DNA from: Allomyces arbusculus
Taxonomy: Eukaryota > Blastocladiomycota > Blastocladiomycetes > Blastocladiales > Blastocladiaceae
DNA: 64,000 nt
Direction: 5' to 3'
Assembly: GCA_027604705.1 (NCBI GenBank)
Contig: JADHYV010000003.1
Span: 124,001-188,000 of the forward strand
Positions 34,732-45,641 of the stretch are shown here, piece after piece. The translations under genes were made by a program, and so were the position numbers. Numbering within the stretch: the first letter of the stretch is position 1; the number at the start of each line of letters is the position of its first letter. Under the pieces are notes generated by a model. That model was not told the DNA's origin and did not search any database. It saw only the letters and a program-made list of their open reading frames with translations.

Positions 34732-35455
34732 TGCTGCCGAGGCTTAGACAACGAAAGCAAGGCGACAGCACGTTGCAGCGCGTTGCAGGCGCGTGTTGGA
34801 GCTTGTGTCCTTGGATGACAGCGATGTCGAGAGTGTGAATGGCTGATAGCGCGTCGGAGGCAGGAGGATCGGTTCTGGAGTGAAACGGGGAATCAAGGTG
34901 GCGAACGTCTTCGCGTGGCTTGCTGCTGCACGCTGCCACGCGTTGAGAAGGTCCCTGGCGTTGTGCGCTTGTTTCATATTTGATCAAACAATGGATTCGC
35001 CCTGTTCGCCAAGGATGCCGGCCAGTTTCCGAAAAGACCCGCAGTGTTTCGGCCGCGTCTTGCGCCGATCCTGTTGTTACGTAACGAGTGACCCAGGTCC
35101 CACTTCGATTTTCGCTTGTTTCGGGCCCGCAACTGCTACCCCTGCCCACCAACCCCGCCAGTCGGGCCTTCAGTTGCGCCCAGTGGATTGCCGAGCACGA
35201 TGTGATCGCACACACGCGGGCTGAAGGAGGACGTGACGTTGAGCCGGCGCAAGGTTCCGCGCGCGTCTCGCGCCCTTGTTGCACCAAGAGCCACCACTCG
35301 CACGACGCGCCAGACCAGCACGCAACGCGCATTGCGAACGCGGGCGCGCCCCAAACCTCGAGCCCGTCAGGGGGTGCGTGGTGGTGGTCTTTGGTTGATT
35401 TCGGTTGGTGTCCAGCGGTCGCAATGGCTGTTTGTTGTGTGCTGCTTGGCTGTGC
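34732..35455. other. Divergent promoter region
   Basis: Between the minus-strand unknown gene and the plus-strand aminopeptidase. No supported gene. Confidence 0.45.
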
Positions 35456-35462
35456 TATAAAA
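35456..35462 (+). promoter_or_regulatory. TATA box of the M17 aminopeptidase gene
   Basis: TATAAAA 70-76 nt before the ATG at 35532, followed by a C-rich leader. Confidence 0.6.
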
Positions 35463-35531
35463 CGCGGCCGCTCCCCCCGCATCCGCCCACGCTCCCTCAG
35501 TCCCGACTCCAAGTCCAAGCAACCAACCACC

Positions 35532-37224
35532 ATGCCCGCCCCGATCACTCACGTTGCCTTTGGCCCCCACCTCACTTCGGCCCCCGAGGGCGTTCGCGCC
35601 AAGGTTGTTCTCGGCCCCAAGGGCTCGCTCAAGCTCGACGCGATCCCGGCCCTGACCGAGTCGTCGGCCTTCTCGTCGCTCGCTGTCGAAGCCGCGGCGC
35701 CGCTGCACCTGCCCGAGGGCGAGCGCACGGCCTCGGTCACACTCTGGACCACGGGCGAGGACGGTGTTGCCGAGCGCGTGACGCTCGCGCACTTCTGCAA
35801 CAAGAAGTCGCGCAACATGGGTGTGCTCCGCTCCGACAAGCTGCGTGCCGCCGCCGACACGCACGTGCCCGCGACGGGCGACGCTCTCGTTGTTGTCGTT
35901 GTCGAGAACGCCGCCGAGGCGTTTGCCGCGGGTCTCGCGGTCGCCAAGAACTGGCCGCTCTACACGCGCAAGACGGGCGGCGAGCGCGATGAGCGCACCG
36001 TCTACGTCGACTTTGCCGTTGCTGACGGGTCCGAGGTCAACTACGAGGAGCTGACCAAGGTCGCCAAGGCCGTGCGCGACACGCAGCGCCGCGTCGACAC
36101 GGCGCCGTGCGAGCTGACGACGTCGATCTACGTTTCCGAGGCGCAGGCTCTCGTTGAGCGCCTCGACGACCCGACCGTCTCGATCACGATCATTCAGGGC
36201 GACGACCTGCGCGAGCAGGGCTTTGGTGGTCTGTGGGGCGTCGGCAAGGCTGCCGAGTTCCCGCCCGCGCTCGTTGTCCTGTCGCGCGTGCCCGAGACGG
36301 TTGAGAAGACGGTTGCCCTCGTTGGTAAGGGTATCGTCTACGACTGCGGTACGGTTTTCTCTTTTTTGTTGAGCGCCATGTGATCACCACGCGAATCATA
36401 CCGCTCACACGTCGGACGCACTTTTCCCTCCCACTTTTGTTCAGGCGGTCTCTCGCTCAAGCCCACGGCGTCGATGTGCTCGATGAAGTCGGACATGGGT
36501 GGTTCGGCCGCGGTTCTGGGCGCATTCGAGGCCCTCGTCTCGACGGGTGCCGCGCCGACGACGGCCGTGCACGCGCTGCTGTGCCTGGCCGAGAACGCGA
36601 TCGACGCCAAGGCCTACAAGAACGACGACATTCTCACGCTCTACTCGGGCAAGACGGTTGAGATTGTCAACACCGACGCCGAGGGCCGTCTCGTGCTCGG
36701 TGACGGTGTCGCCTACGCGTCGAAGCACCTGAACCCGGACGTTGTTGTTGACATTGCCACACTCACGGGCGCGCAGTTCATCACGACCGGCACGGTGCAC
36801 GCTGCCGTCCTGACCGCCGACGAGGAGGTCGAGGCCAAGATTGTCGCTGCGGGCAAGGCCACGGGCGATCTCACCTACCCGATGATCTACGCCAAGGAGC
36901 TGCTCATGCCGCAGTTCGAGTCCAAGGTTGCCGACATGACCAACTCGGTCAAGGACCGCATGTGCGCGTCGTCGGCCGCTGCCGGTCACTTTGTTGAGGC
37001 CCACCTCGATGCCGAGTTCACTGGTGCGGGCAAGCCGTTCCTGCACGTTGACATTGCTGGCGTACGTGTTGATTTCTTGGCCGTGTTGTCGTTGCGCATG
37101 TTCAATGCCGAACCCGGCTGACCGCGACACTTTCTTTGTCTTTTTCTTCTAGCCGAGCATGTCGGCTGGCCGCGCGACGGGCCACGGTGCCGCCCTCCTG
37201 TACCAGTTCACCAAGAACTTCTAA
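35532..37224 (+). CDS. M17 leucyl aminopeptidase, NPEPL1-like (501 aa)
   Basis: Two-metal cytosolic exopeptidase that removes N-terminal residues from peptides. Exons are 35532..36348, 36445..37061 and 37153..37224, in phase. Residues 1-200 form the N-terminal oligomerisation domain. The catalytic domain carries the metal-binding and catalytic set: GKGIVYDCGGLSLK (Lys and Asp) spanning intron 1, SDMGG (Asp) shortly after, and the family signature NTDAEGRL at 348-355 (Asp and Glu). The order and the wording around YSGKTVEI-NTDAEGRL and DIATLTGAQ fit the NPEPL1 branch better than the bacterial PepA branch. The last exon (24 codons) supplies the conserved C-terminal ATGHGAALL helix. Confidence 0.93.
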
Positions 37225-37694
37225 AGTGTTTTGATGTTTGGAAGCCTGACCGTTCGGCTTCATGCGAGTTGATCGACCACTTCATGTTTGTTCTTGTGTT
37301 TTGGTTGGTTTGATACAAAGCCAATAGACATCATTCCCTCACCTGTCGCACCTGCGTGAACGGCATTGGATGCAGTATGCCTCGAACGATGTGCCGAACG
37401 TTACGAAGAATATGATCTCGCACGCGTTCATAACTTGACAAACGTCCATCGACAGTACCTTGTCTCTACCCGTCATCTTTTGGGCGGGCTGGTTGACGGC
37501 CGCCAATAACGAAAGAATCACATTGGACTCAAGCCTGGCCGCTGGAAACCAACGCTCTGATGGCTCATTTGTCGTCTTTTGGGCTTCTCCTTTTTCGGAC
37601 TGTTGGGCATGATCTGTCCCCTCTCGCCATACCTGGCTCCATGACTGATTTCATCACTTTCCGGTCAAATTAATTCTTTCTCCACCCACAAATT
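37225..37694. other. Convergent 3' flanks, no gene
   Basis: Relatively AT-rich region between the aminopeptidase stop and the cyclin H stop. It would hold both poly(A) sites; no coding frame supported. Confidence 0.5.
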
Positions 37695-39285
37695 TCACCC
37701 CTTCTCCACCTTGACCTTCACCACCGGCGGCTCGCCCTCCGCACTCTCCTCCTCCTCCTCCCCACTCGGCGCGCGCGGCCGCTTCGTCCCCCGCGACGCC
37801 TTCATCCTCTCCAGCGGCGGCAACACCTTCCCAATCGGCGGAAACTCGTCGGCCAGCGGGTCCGGCGGCATGGCCTTGACGCGGTCGGCTTCGGCCTGCG
37901 CCGCTACGGCGGTGGCACGCAGCGCGAGTGCCGAGTCGGGTACGAACAGCGGGTTGCGGCACATTTCGAGCTTGCGCATGACGAGAGCGGCGCGATCCTT
38001 TTTCACGACGGTACGCGGATCGAGAAGGCGCACAATGTCGGCGAGGATCGTGCGCAGCGAGGCAAGTTCGGCGGACGGGAACTTGTTGGGCGCGTTGAGG
38101 AATCTATATTTGCGCGGGAGAGAATCAGGGACAGATACGGTCGCGCGCGAATGAAACAAACGAGTGGAGATGTACCGCTGCTCAAACGGCAGTCCCGTCT
38201 GCCGCGCCGCCAACATCCAGCACGCCATGGCCACCTGCGACGGCATATACACGAGCATCGCGTCGGTCGTGCACGCGTAGGTCGCCCAGACCATGGCCGC
38301 GTCACGCGTCTTGTCGAGCTGGTCGAGTAGCGGCGCGTGCTGGTCGACCGGTAACACCGTTTGCAGGTCGAGGTAGAGCCCAAACACGGCCTCGAACGGG
38401 TGCCGCACGGCAAACTCGAACCGCAGCACGTCAGCCACGGTGAATTCGAGTTCCTTGATCCGTGCCGGGTCGAGACCTTTCACGACGCGCATCAGTTCGG
38501 ACACGTCGATTTTCGTGTTTTCGACCTTGGATGCAAGGAAGACGCATGCTGCCCTGAGCAGGGAGGGAGGTCGCGTTGTGAGGATGCTGGAGCGCATGGT
38601 GGATGCGCAGAGCGGGGGAGGACACGTACATGACGGATTTCGGGTCGTATTCGATGACACTCTTGTGGAGGTAGAAGCGCTTGATGAACATAATGGACGT
38701 GGCCATCCACACAGAGTCGACGGGCGCCAGCGCGGGCAGCGTGGATCGATTGGCCTGGCGCTACATGATTGCAAATCAAAGCGTTCAGATCCCGACCACA
38801 ACCACATCGAGCCGAAACCAAGCTGCAGCGCACCCTCTCCATCTCCTTGACGCGAAACTGCTTGCAGACGGCCTCGGCCATTTGCACGTAAAACTGGACC
38901 AGCAGCCGCTCTTCGTCCGGCGTCACAAACGCGACTGTGTCCGGCGCCTTCTCTTCCTTCTACAAACACAGTCGCGGCGTCAGGATCCCCCGCGCGCGCT
39001 CGCTGATTCACGATACAGTGCGAGCGTTACCAACTCGGCTTCCTCGCGCAACGGCGCGACCGCAGCCGCGGCCGCGGCGGCATTCGCGTCGCGCCGCATG
39101 GCCGCGAGCTCGGCAAACGTGAACCGCCAGTGTCGGAACTGCGTCGAGTACGAGTAGAGCGGCGGTGGAGGAGCTGGTGTTGGCGGCTTGGTCGACGAGG
39201 AAGGTGGGGTCGAAGAGCCGTTGGCGTGCGCGGGCGTGCCGGGCACGCTTGAGGACGCGCCGTAGCCGGACGCGGGGCTGGCCAT
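37695..39285 (-). CDS. CCL1: Cyclin H, TFIIH kinase (CAK) cyclin (434 aa)
   Basis: Regulatory partner of Cdk7/Kin28 in TFIIH, acting in RNA polymerase II CTD phosphorylation and CDK activation. The model is complement(37695..38103, 38176..38553, 38624..38760, 38834..38959, 39031..39285), all in phase. After a Ser/Pro-rich leader of about 40 residues comes the cyclin H N-terminal helix (YSTQFRHWRFTFAELAAMRR). Then come the first cyclin fold with MFIKRFYLHKSVIEYDPKSV and CVFLASKVEN, and the second fold with RHPFEAVFGLYLDLQT, TDAMLVYMPSQVAMACW and the C-terminal helix. The basic, Glu-rich tail after about residue 350 is longer than in animals. Cyclin C was considered, but the HWxF N-terminus and the PFEAF-type block favour cyclin H. 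Confidence 0.88.
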
Positions 39286-39486
39286 GATGCGTGTGCAGCT
39301 TCTGCAGGTGGTGCTGGGGTCGCGCGAGGGGATGGGCGGCGAGGGAAAGGATGAGCGGCAATGGTCGCGCGGATCACAGTGACATCGGGCCTAATCAGAC
39401 CGGCCATGTCATTCACGCATGAGATGCGCTGCAAACTGCTGGCAAAAGCATGGTAAACACCACATCACACAGCACTTCTTCAAGCT

Positions 39487-40759
39487 TTATAAAAAGGCCA
39501 CAAAGACGAGGAAAAACAACAGCACGACGGCGAAGATCTTGACCATGAGCATGCGGTTCGAGCTCACCGACGCCCAGTACTTGACTAGCTCGCGCTTGGC
39601 CATGTCCATGTTTGTCTCGATATCTTGCACATTATCGTCAATCCGCAGCACTTGTTCGCGCTGCTGCGCAACCAACTGCCCGAGCTGCTGGAAGATTTGG
39701 CCCAGTTCCGCCATGGTCTGCTCAATCGACTCGATGGCTGAGTGCCGCTGCTCGAGATAGGCCTGGTGCTGGTCCATGACGGCAAACTGCTGCTGCTGAG
39801 CCGCTGTCATGCTCATGTCGATCATGGTGAACTCGGACGCGGCGGGTGGTGGCGCGCCGAGCGTACCGGGTGCGGGACGGTCGAGGTTGTAGAGCGGCGA
39901 GGTGGCTGGATGGCAAGAGTCGAGGTCAGTGGATTGCAGCGAGCTGGTGAGGGCGTGGTCCCGACGGCACGCACCCTGTGGTCCGGCAAGCATGAGCGCC
40001 GACGGGCCCGAGGAAAACTGGTCGCGGCGTTCCCTCTGCGCCTTCATGTTCTATTGGTCGGGGGCAAACATCGATGGTGAGTGATCTACGACCAAAACTC
40101 GGGTCGAAGAGGGATAATAAGCACCTCTTTCCTCAAGTCGAGCACCTGCGCAAACCCCTGGCCGGTCTTGGCAAAGTTGGTCTTGAGAATATCGACCACG
40201 TTGCGCGAGTGCTCCTCCTCTTGGCGCCCGGGTCGGTTCCGCGCCTGCTGGTTGGCGGCCGCCGCCTGCAGCAAGCGAATCTGCTCAGACAGCGAGGTCA
40301 TGTCCTTTTTGATCACGTCAGTAAGCTCGGCGATTTCGACGGGCCGGTCGTCGAAGAGCGTGCGGCGCTTGGCGACTAGGTAGAGCGCCGGTGCACGCGT
40401 TTAGCGACACATGCGGCGATCGTATGGCAGCGCGATGCATCTCAGTGCGTACGTTTGCCCAGTTTCTCGAGCTTGGTCGCGGTCTGCTGGATCCCGACGG
40501 CAATGCGGCGCGCCATGACGGAAAACTCCGACTTGGGCGGGGACGGCGAGTGCGTTCCGTCGTTACGCGCGAGCAGTGGGGCCGCCGCCGTGTCGTGCAG
40601 GCGCACATCGCTTCGCCTGCGCGCGTGCGAGGCGAGTGCCGACGAGGAGAGCGACAGGGCGGAGGCCGATGAGGGCGACGCGCCGTTGGATTTCGGGTCG
40701 AAGGCGTGGACTGCGGAAAGGAACTCGTCGGTGCGGTCCTTGATGCTGGATGGCGGCAT
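39487..40759 (-). CDS. SED5: Sed5 / syntaxin-5, cis-Golgi t-SNARE (373 aa)
   Basis: Qa-SNARE for ER-to-Golgi and intra-Golgi fusion. The model is complement(39487..40050, 40125..40375, 40453..40759), in phase. The start at 40759 gives the Sly1-binding N-peptide SIKDRTDEF at residues 5-13, diagnostic for the family. KLGKLAKRRTLFDDRPVEI spans intron 1 and precedes the Habc helices. The SNARE motif runs about 279-341 (SAIESIEQTMAELGQIFQQL onward). A single C-terminal anchor occupies about 356-373. The gene is divergent from the mitochondrial peptidase gene and 201 bp downstream of the cyclin H start on the same strand. Confidence 0.95.
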
Positions 40760-41375
40760 GGCGTGTGGCGAGAAGGTGCAGGGCGGGATGAAGTGCGGGT
40801 CGTGGCTGCAGCAGGCCGGTCGGAAGCGCGGCGCGTCGGTGGGCGGGCAGAGTGCGAGAAGTCGCGCGGGTCGAGTGGGTCCGGGGTCGCGTCGTCGTCG
40901 TCGCCGTCGACTCGAGTCGAGTGCAGCGGGTCGGGATGGTGGGGTGAGGGAGTGCAACGCAGTGCAACGTGGCGAGTCGGCAGCAGCAAATGAAATGAAG
41001 CTGGCCACTCGGCCGCGACCGCAACCGTGGCGATTTCACGAGAGCCAACCGGTCTTGGTGCCACGTGAAAGGCACGCCTGTCTCGCAGCAAGTCCCGCAC
41101 GTCACACCTCCGGGCGGCACGTGCGGTGCGCCGCGCGGCCGACAGCAACCGCCGCATCGCATCGGCGGCCCGCGCGCACACAGCGACCACGCGGCGGCCC
41201 GTCGACCATTCGCCCGCCGCGCAGATTCGACGAGCACTGCATCGCCATCGCATCGCCCCGGTGCGACTTGCCGCACTCGACCACCGACCGACGCTGCAAC
41301 GCGCACGCCGCCGCCCGCTGCTGCTGCCGCCGGCACTCCGCCCGCCGCAGCTCGCGCGCGACCAATCGACTGGCC
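40760..41375. other. Divergent promoter region SED5 / OCT1
   Basis: The plus-strand peptidase frame stays open through this stretch and into SED5 antisense, but the encoded sequence is Arg/Ser-rich and not family-like. I treat it as promoter and leader. Confidence 0.5.
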
Positions 41376-44105
41376 ATGCCGCACCGCCCGCCGTCGGCCG
41401 CGCTGCTCCGCGCCGTCCGCGCCAAGAAGGCCGCCTGCGCCAACTCGCTCCTGCTCGCCCCGCATCGCTACTTCACAATGGCCTCGTCCTCGCTGCCTGC
41501 CAGCGCAAATGCCGTGGCCCTGCCCGTCATCCACCACCGGCCAACGCGCACGCCGCCGCCGCTGCGCCTGCCCGGCGCCTTCTCGCCGCGACGCATTCCC
41601 TGCACGCCGCGCAACCTGCACACCTCGGGCCTCGAGGCGGCCGCGGCTAGCGCGCTGCCGCCCGTGGCGGCACAGGCCAAGGGCGCCAGTGGTTTGCTCG
41701 TCCCGCCCGGACTCGACCGCCGCCACACGCCCGAGCTGCTCCACTCGGTCCATTTCGGCCGCGTCAAGCTGGCCGACGCGGGCGCGCACTTTGAGTACGT
41801 GCGGTCGCCCACGGCACTGTCTCCGGCAAACGGTGCACCGCACGCGGCACTGCGCCGCCGCCACACACTCGCGAGCACGGCCGTGACTCTCGAGGCGCCC
41901 GAAGTGGCCGCCGCAACGGGCCTGCTCGGCGATCCGGCCCTGGCCACTCCCGCAAGCATGGTCGACTCGGCGCGCGCAATGATCGCCGAGGCCAACCACA
42001 TCGTCGACGACCTGATTGCGCGCGCGGCCAGTACATCGGCCGACCCGGACGCGAGTCTGTCGACATCGTCCGCGGCCGACACGGTGCGCGACGCGCACAC
42101 TGTCATTGACGAGTTCGACGCGCTCTCTAACTACCTGTGCCAAATGACCGACACGGCCGAATTTGTGCGCAACGTGCACCCGGACCCGGCCTTTGTCGAG
42201 GCCGCCGATACCGTCTACGCCGACCTGTCGTCGCTGTTGCATACACTCAATACCAACCAGCTGCTCTACACGGTGCTTAAGCGCCACGTCGATGCCGCCA
42301 AGGCCGTCACAACTGCTGCCAACGCTGCACCCGCTGGGTCGGCGCCAGCACCGGCGCTCTCCACGCTCGAACTGCGCAACGCAGCCGTCTTTCTACGGGA
42401 CTTTGAGCACTCCGGGATCCACTTACCCGCCGAGGCGCGCGCGCAGCATGTGGCCCTCGCCGACGCCATCAACGACCACGCGCGCGACTTCTTCTCGTGC
42501 ACATTCCCGCCCCTGGCGCTGCCGTTTGCCGACGACCAAGTGCAGGGGCTCGATCCAACGTTCCTCAACCGCTACGTGCACGAGCGACACGGCCGCGTCT
42601 CGCTGACGCCTGACGGGCGCCGGATCCTGGTCGTCGATGCTGACGCATGCAACCATATTCTCTATAATGCGCACAACGAGCAAATGCGCGAAATGGCCTA
42701 TGACGCTCTGCACGCGCCGTTTCCGGACCAGGAGCAGAATCTTGGGGCGTTGCTCGCGACACGGCACGCGCTCGCGACCCTCGTCGGCGCACCGTCCTTT
42801 GCGCACCTGTTTTTGCAAGACAAGATGCTGCAGTCGCCGCACCACGTGCTTGCCTTCCTCGACCGCGTCGCCGCCGAATTCGCGCCCGCGCTCGACGCCA
42901 GTCTCGGCGCCATGGAACAGATCAAGGGCGCGCCATTGCAAGAGTGGGACAAGCTCTACTATTCGCGACAACTGCCCGAGACCACGGCCACGGGCAAACT
43001 CGACCCGCGCCACGTGCAGCACCTGCCGCGGATCGGCACGGCCATGGCCGTCTTTGCCGAACTCGTGCGCGCGCTCTACGGAATCGATTTGGTCATTGAC
43101 CAGGCGCAACCGGGCGAAGTCTGGCAGACGGACGTGATCCGCGTCACCGCACACTACCAGGGCCAGGACCTCGGCACGATTTACTGTGACTTGTACGACC
43201 GCCACCCGCCGAAACTCGCCAACGCCGCGCACTTCACCGTCCGCGGGCGCCGGATTCCGTTGGGGTCGCGCCCATTGACAGAAACGCGCGACCTACACGC
43301 GACCCTAGCGATGCCGCCGGCGCAGGGCACGCAAAAGCCCGTGGTCGTCCTGGCCATGAACCTGCGCAAGGGCGCGGCGATGCCGTGGACTGCGATCGAA
43401 ACGCTCTGGCACGAACTCGGGCACGCAATGCACTCGCTGCTCGCGTTCACGCACTTCCAGAACATTTCCGGCACGCGCTGCGCATTGGATTTCTCGGAAG
43501 TGCCGTCGATCCTGATGGAGCAGTTCCTGCCGCACCCGCTCGTGCAACAGCGGTTCCAGCACCACCAGCCGGGGTGCGTGCCGTGCACGACGGCGCCGCA
43601 CCCGCCGGAAGCGTTCCGGCACGACTCGTACGCCGTGTCGCGCGCGGTCGTGAACCGCGATCTCGATTTGTTCGGGCAGATCAGTTTGGCCGCCATGGAC
43701 CAAGTCCTGCACTCGCCGCTAATCGCGGCACACGCGCCGCATGCGCTCGTTGCGACAATGCGCGCCGATCCAGGAGCGTTGCCGCTGCTCGCGCCGTTTC
43801 CGAGCCTGTGCCGCCTGTTGGCGCGCCTGCCGTGGAAACAGGATTGGGCACCGCATTTGAGGTTGCAGCACTTGGCAACGTATTCGGCGGGGTATTACAC
43901 GTACCTCTGGTCGAGGCTCGTCGCGTACCGGATATTCCAAGCCAGGTTTGCTGAGGCCAAGGATCTGAGCGAGTGGCGCGAGCCAGGGATGCGGCTCTGG
44001 CGCGAGTTGCTCGGTTGGGGCGGCGGGCGCGACCCGTGGGCGTGTGTCGCGGGCGTGTTGGGCGAGGAGCAGGCTGCGGCATTGCGCGAGTATGTGCGCG
44101 CGTGA
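41376..44105 (+). CDS. OCT1: Mitochondrial intermediate peptidase, M3 metallopeptidase (909 aa)
   Basis: Matrix zinc endopeptidase that removes an octapeptide from imported precursors after MPP cleavage. Single exon. The zinc motif HELGH is at 679-683 within TLWHELGHAMHSLL, followed by the MIP-specific GTRCALDFSEVPSILMEQF that supplies the third ligand region. I chose ATG 41376 because it starts a basic, Arg/Ala-rich presequence; an internal Met at about residue 35 is a possible alternative. The frame is open for 300 codons further upstream without family content. At about 900 residues it is longer than yeast Oct1 (about 770), mainly from the presequence and Ala-rich inserts in the N-terminal half. 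Confidence 0.93.
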   Translation: MPHRPPSAALLRAVRAKKAACANSLLLAPHRYFTMASSSLPASANAVALPVIHHRPTRTPPPLRLPGAFSPRRIPCTPRNLHTSGLEAAAASALPPVAAQAKGASGLLVPPGLDRRHTPELLHSVHFGRVKLADAGAHFEYVRSPTALSPANGAPHAALRRRHTLASTAVTLEAPEVAAATGLLGDPALATPASMVDSARAMIAEANHIVDDLIARAASTSADPDASLSTSSAADTVRDAHTVIDEFDALSNYLCQMTDTAEFVRNVHPDPAFVEAADTVYADLSSLLHTLNTNQLLYTVLKRHVDAAKAVTTAANAAPAGSAPAPALSTLELRNAAVFLRDFEHSGIHLPAEARAQHVALADAINDHARDFFSCTFPPLALPFADDQVQGLDPTFLNRYVHERHGRVSLTPDGRRILVVDADACNHILYNAHNEQMREMAYDALHAPFPDQEQNLGALLATRHALATLVGAPSFAHLFLQDKMLQSPHHVLAFLDRVAAEFAPALDASLGAMEQIKGAPLQEWDKLYYSRQLPETTATGKLDPRHVQHLPRIGTAMAVFAELVRALYGIDLVIDQAQPGEVWQTDVIRVTAHYQGQDLGTIYCDLYDRHPPKLANAAHFTVRGRRIPLGSRPLTETRDLHATLAMPPAQGTQKPVVVLAMNLRKGAAMPWTAIETLWHELGHAMHSLLAFTHFQNISGTRCALDFSEVPSILMEQFLPHPLVQQRFQHHQPGCVPCTTAPHPPEAFRHDSYAVSRAVVNRDLDLFGQISLAAMDQVLHSPLIAAHAPHALVATMRADPGALPLLAPFPSLCRLLARLPWKQDWAPHLRLQHLATYSAGYYTYLWSRLVAYRIFQARFAEAKDLSEWREPGMRLWRELLGWGGGRDPWACVAGVLGEEQAAALREYVRA

Positions 44106-44581
44106 GGAAGGGATTTGTTTTTTGTTTAACGTTTTTGATGATTTTGAGGGGAGCGCAGTGCGCCTGGACTGGGGTGGATGTTTGGATTTAGGTGGTTTTG
44201 TTGGTGTGTTCCTCTTCTCGCGGTCAGCCATCGCATCGCGGTTGGCGTGCAGGGCACGAGAGGTTAGATTAATACTCTACGGCGTTGATATATTTGCTGC
44301 GACCTGCAATTGACAGTCGGGTGAGCCTGGCCGAGCGGACGGGCTCGTGGACACGGACAGGGCTTGGACGGCGGCGACAAGGAAGCAGCGCAGCAGAGAC
44401 TGGCCACGGCGTCGTCTGGCCATGAGCATGACCATGACCATGCCCCACCGCGACCACGATCACGACCACAACCGCATCCAACCACGACCACCGCGACCGC
44501 ATCCCCTGCACAAGAAATAAATACACTCGAAGTTCCTGTTCGCGCCGCTCCGCGCGTGCGCATCCCCCGTGCCCACGGCCA
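44106..44581. other. Convergent 3' flanks
   Basis: Between the OCT1 and RPB4 stops. Holds a degenerate CATGACCATGACC / CGACCACGA stretch (about 44415-44490) that keeps frames open on both strands. No gene supported. Confidence 0.45.
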
Positions 44582-45364
44582 CTACGCGGCAAACTTGCGA
44601 ATGTTGGCGAGTCGGTGCAGCAGTTCCTGCAGCTGCGTCTCATCGACACGCGCCAGGCTAGCAATTCATCCGCGATTGGTTAGGAAACGTGTCGCGCGCG
44701 CGTGGATCCCGGGAAGGACCAGACGGACCTTGGCACAAGCGTGCGCATTTCCTCGACCGAGTCGCAGAGAAAGTTGGCAATCTGCGCCATTTCAAATTCG
44801 AACAGGTCGAGGCCCGCGAATTCCTCAATCGTTCTGTGTTGCCAGGACGAACCAGTCAGCGTTGCGCATCCACCCATGGTAGGCAGCACGACCGCCAAAC
44901 GTACTTGCGCACTTCCACGACCATGGCCGGGGAATTGAACTGCGAAAATTGCTCGCAGTACTGCGCCATCTTGTTAAGCGTTCTAGTCGATACCCGCCCG
45001 TCAGCAGGCCGTCATGAACAAGGACGCCCGACTGCAAGAGTACGCAACTGGGCATCGCTCGCCTGCAAGACCGGCCCCGCGGGCGCTGCGGGCACCGCGC
45101 CGTACGCGCCCCCGTCGGCACCGCTAGCGCCTGCACCGCCGCGCGTCTTGCGGCGCTCGGCCAGGTAGTGGTGGACTTCGGCGACGGTCAGGCACCGCGC
45201 GTCCTGAAATTCTGCCAGTTGCGGGAGTAGCACGGTTACATTTCCGTGAACGGCGCCTTGTGGGTGTGCGTGGCGAACCGACCCTCGCCGAGCTGAATGT
45301 CATTCTCGACCGACTCGACCTCGACGATGCCGCGGCGCGATTTTAGCAGGCGGGCGCTGTGCAT
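44582..45364 (-). CDS. RPB4: RNA polymerase II subunit Rpb4 (148 aa)
   Basis: Forms the Rpb4/Rpb7 stalk of RNA polymerase II, with roles in initiation and mRNA fate. The model is complement(44582..44657, 44729..44833, 44905..44982, 45106..45211, 45283..45364); five exons, all in phase, give 148 residues, the normal family length. Key blocks are IQLGEEFQDARCLTVAEVHH (across intron 1), YCEQFSQFN, EFAGLDLFEFEMAQIANF and the C-terminal ETQLQELLHRLANIRKF helix, matching Rpb4 HRDC-like helices. The third intron junction, 44983..45105 with donor GTACGG, was chosen because only it restores frame. The Pol III homologue Rpc9/Rpc17 was considered; the VPSL plus C-terminal helix fits Rpb4 better. Confidence 0.85.
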
Positions 45365-45641
45365 GGCGGCAGTCAACAAGCGGATTGCAGCGTCTTGGTC
45401 CAAGTGCGGGGCAGCCGCGAGCAGTTGCTGGCCGTCAACGTCGTCGTCGTTGTCGTCGGTGATGGAGGTGGTGCTGGACGAACAGACTGACTCGAAACAG
45501 AGTGATCATGATGGCACGCGTCGATGACGTGGACAACCACCTCTTGCCCTGCCAGCGACCGACGACCATCGCGATGACGACCCAAGATTCCTCAACACCA
45601 AGCGCGCCAACGCCCACGCAACTTGCTGCACTCGATCTGCC

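Noticed and set aside
37695-39285. Cyclin C identity for the cyclin gene
   Set aside because: The HWRF N-terminal helix, RFYLHKSVIEYDP and HPFEAVFGLYLDLQT blocks fit cyclin H better.
40455-41375. 300-codon upstream extension of the mitochondrial peptidase frame
   Set aside because: It overlaps SED5 exon 1 antisense and is Arg/Ser-rich without family content; the ATG at 41376 begins a good presequence.
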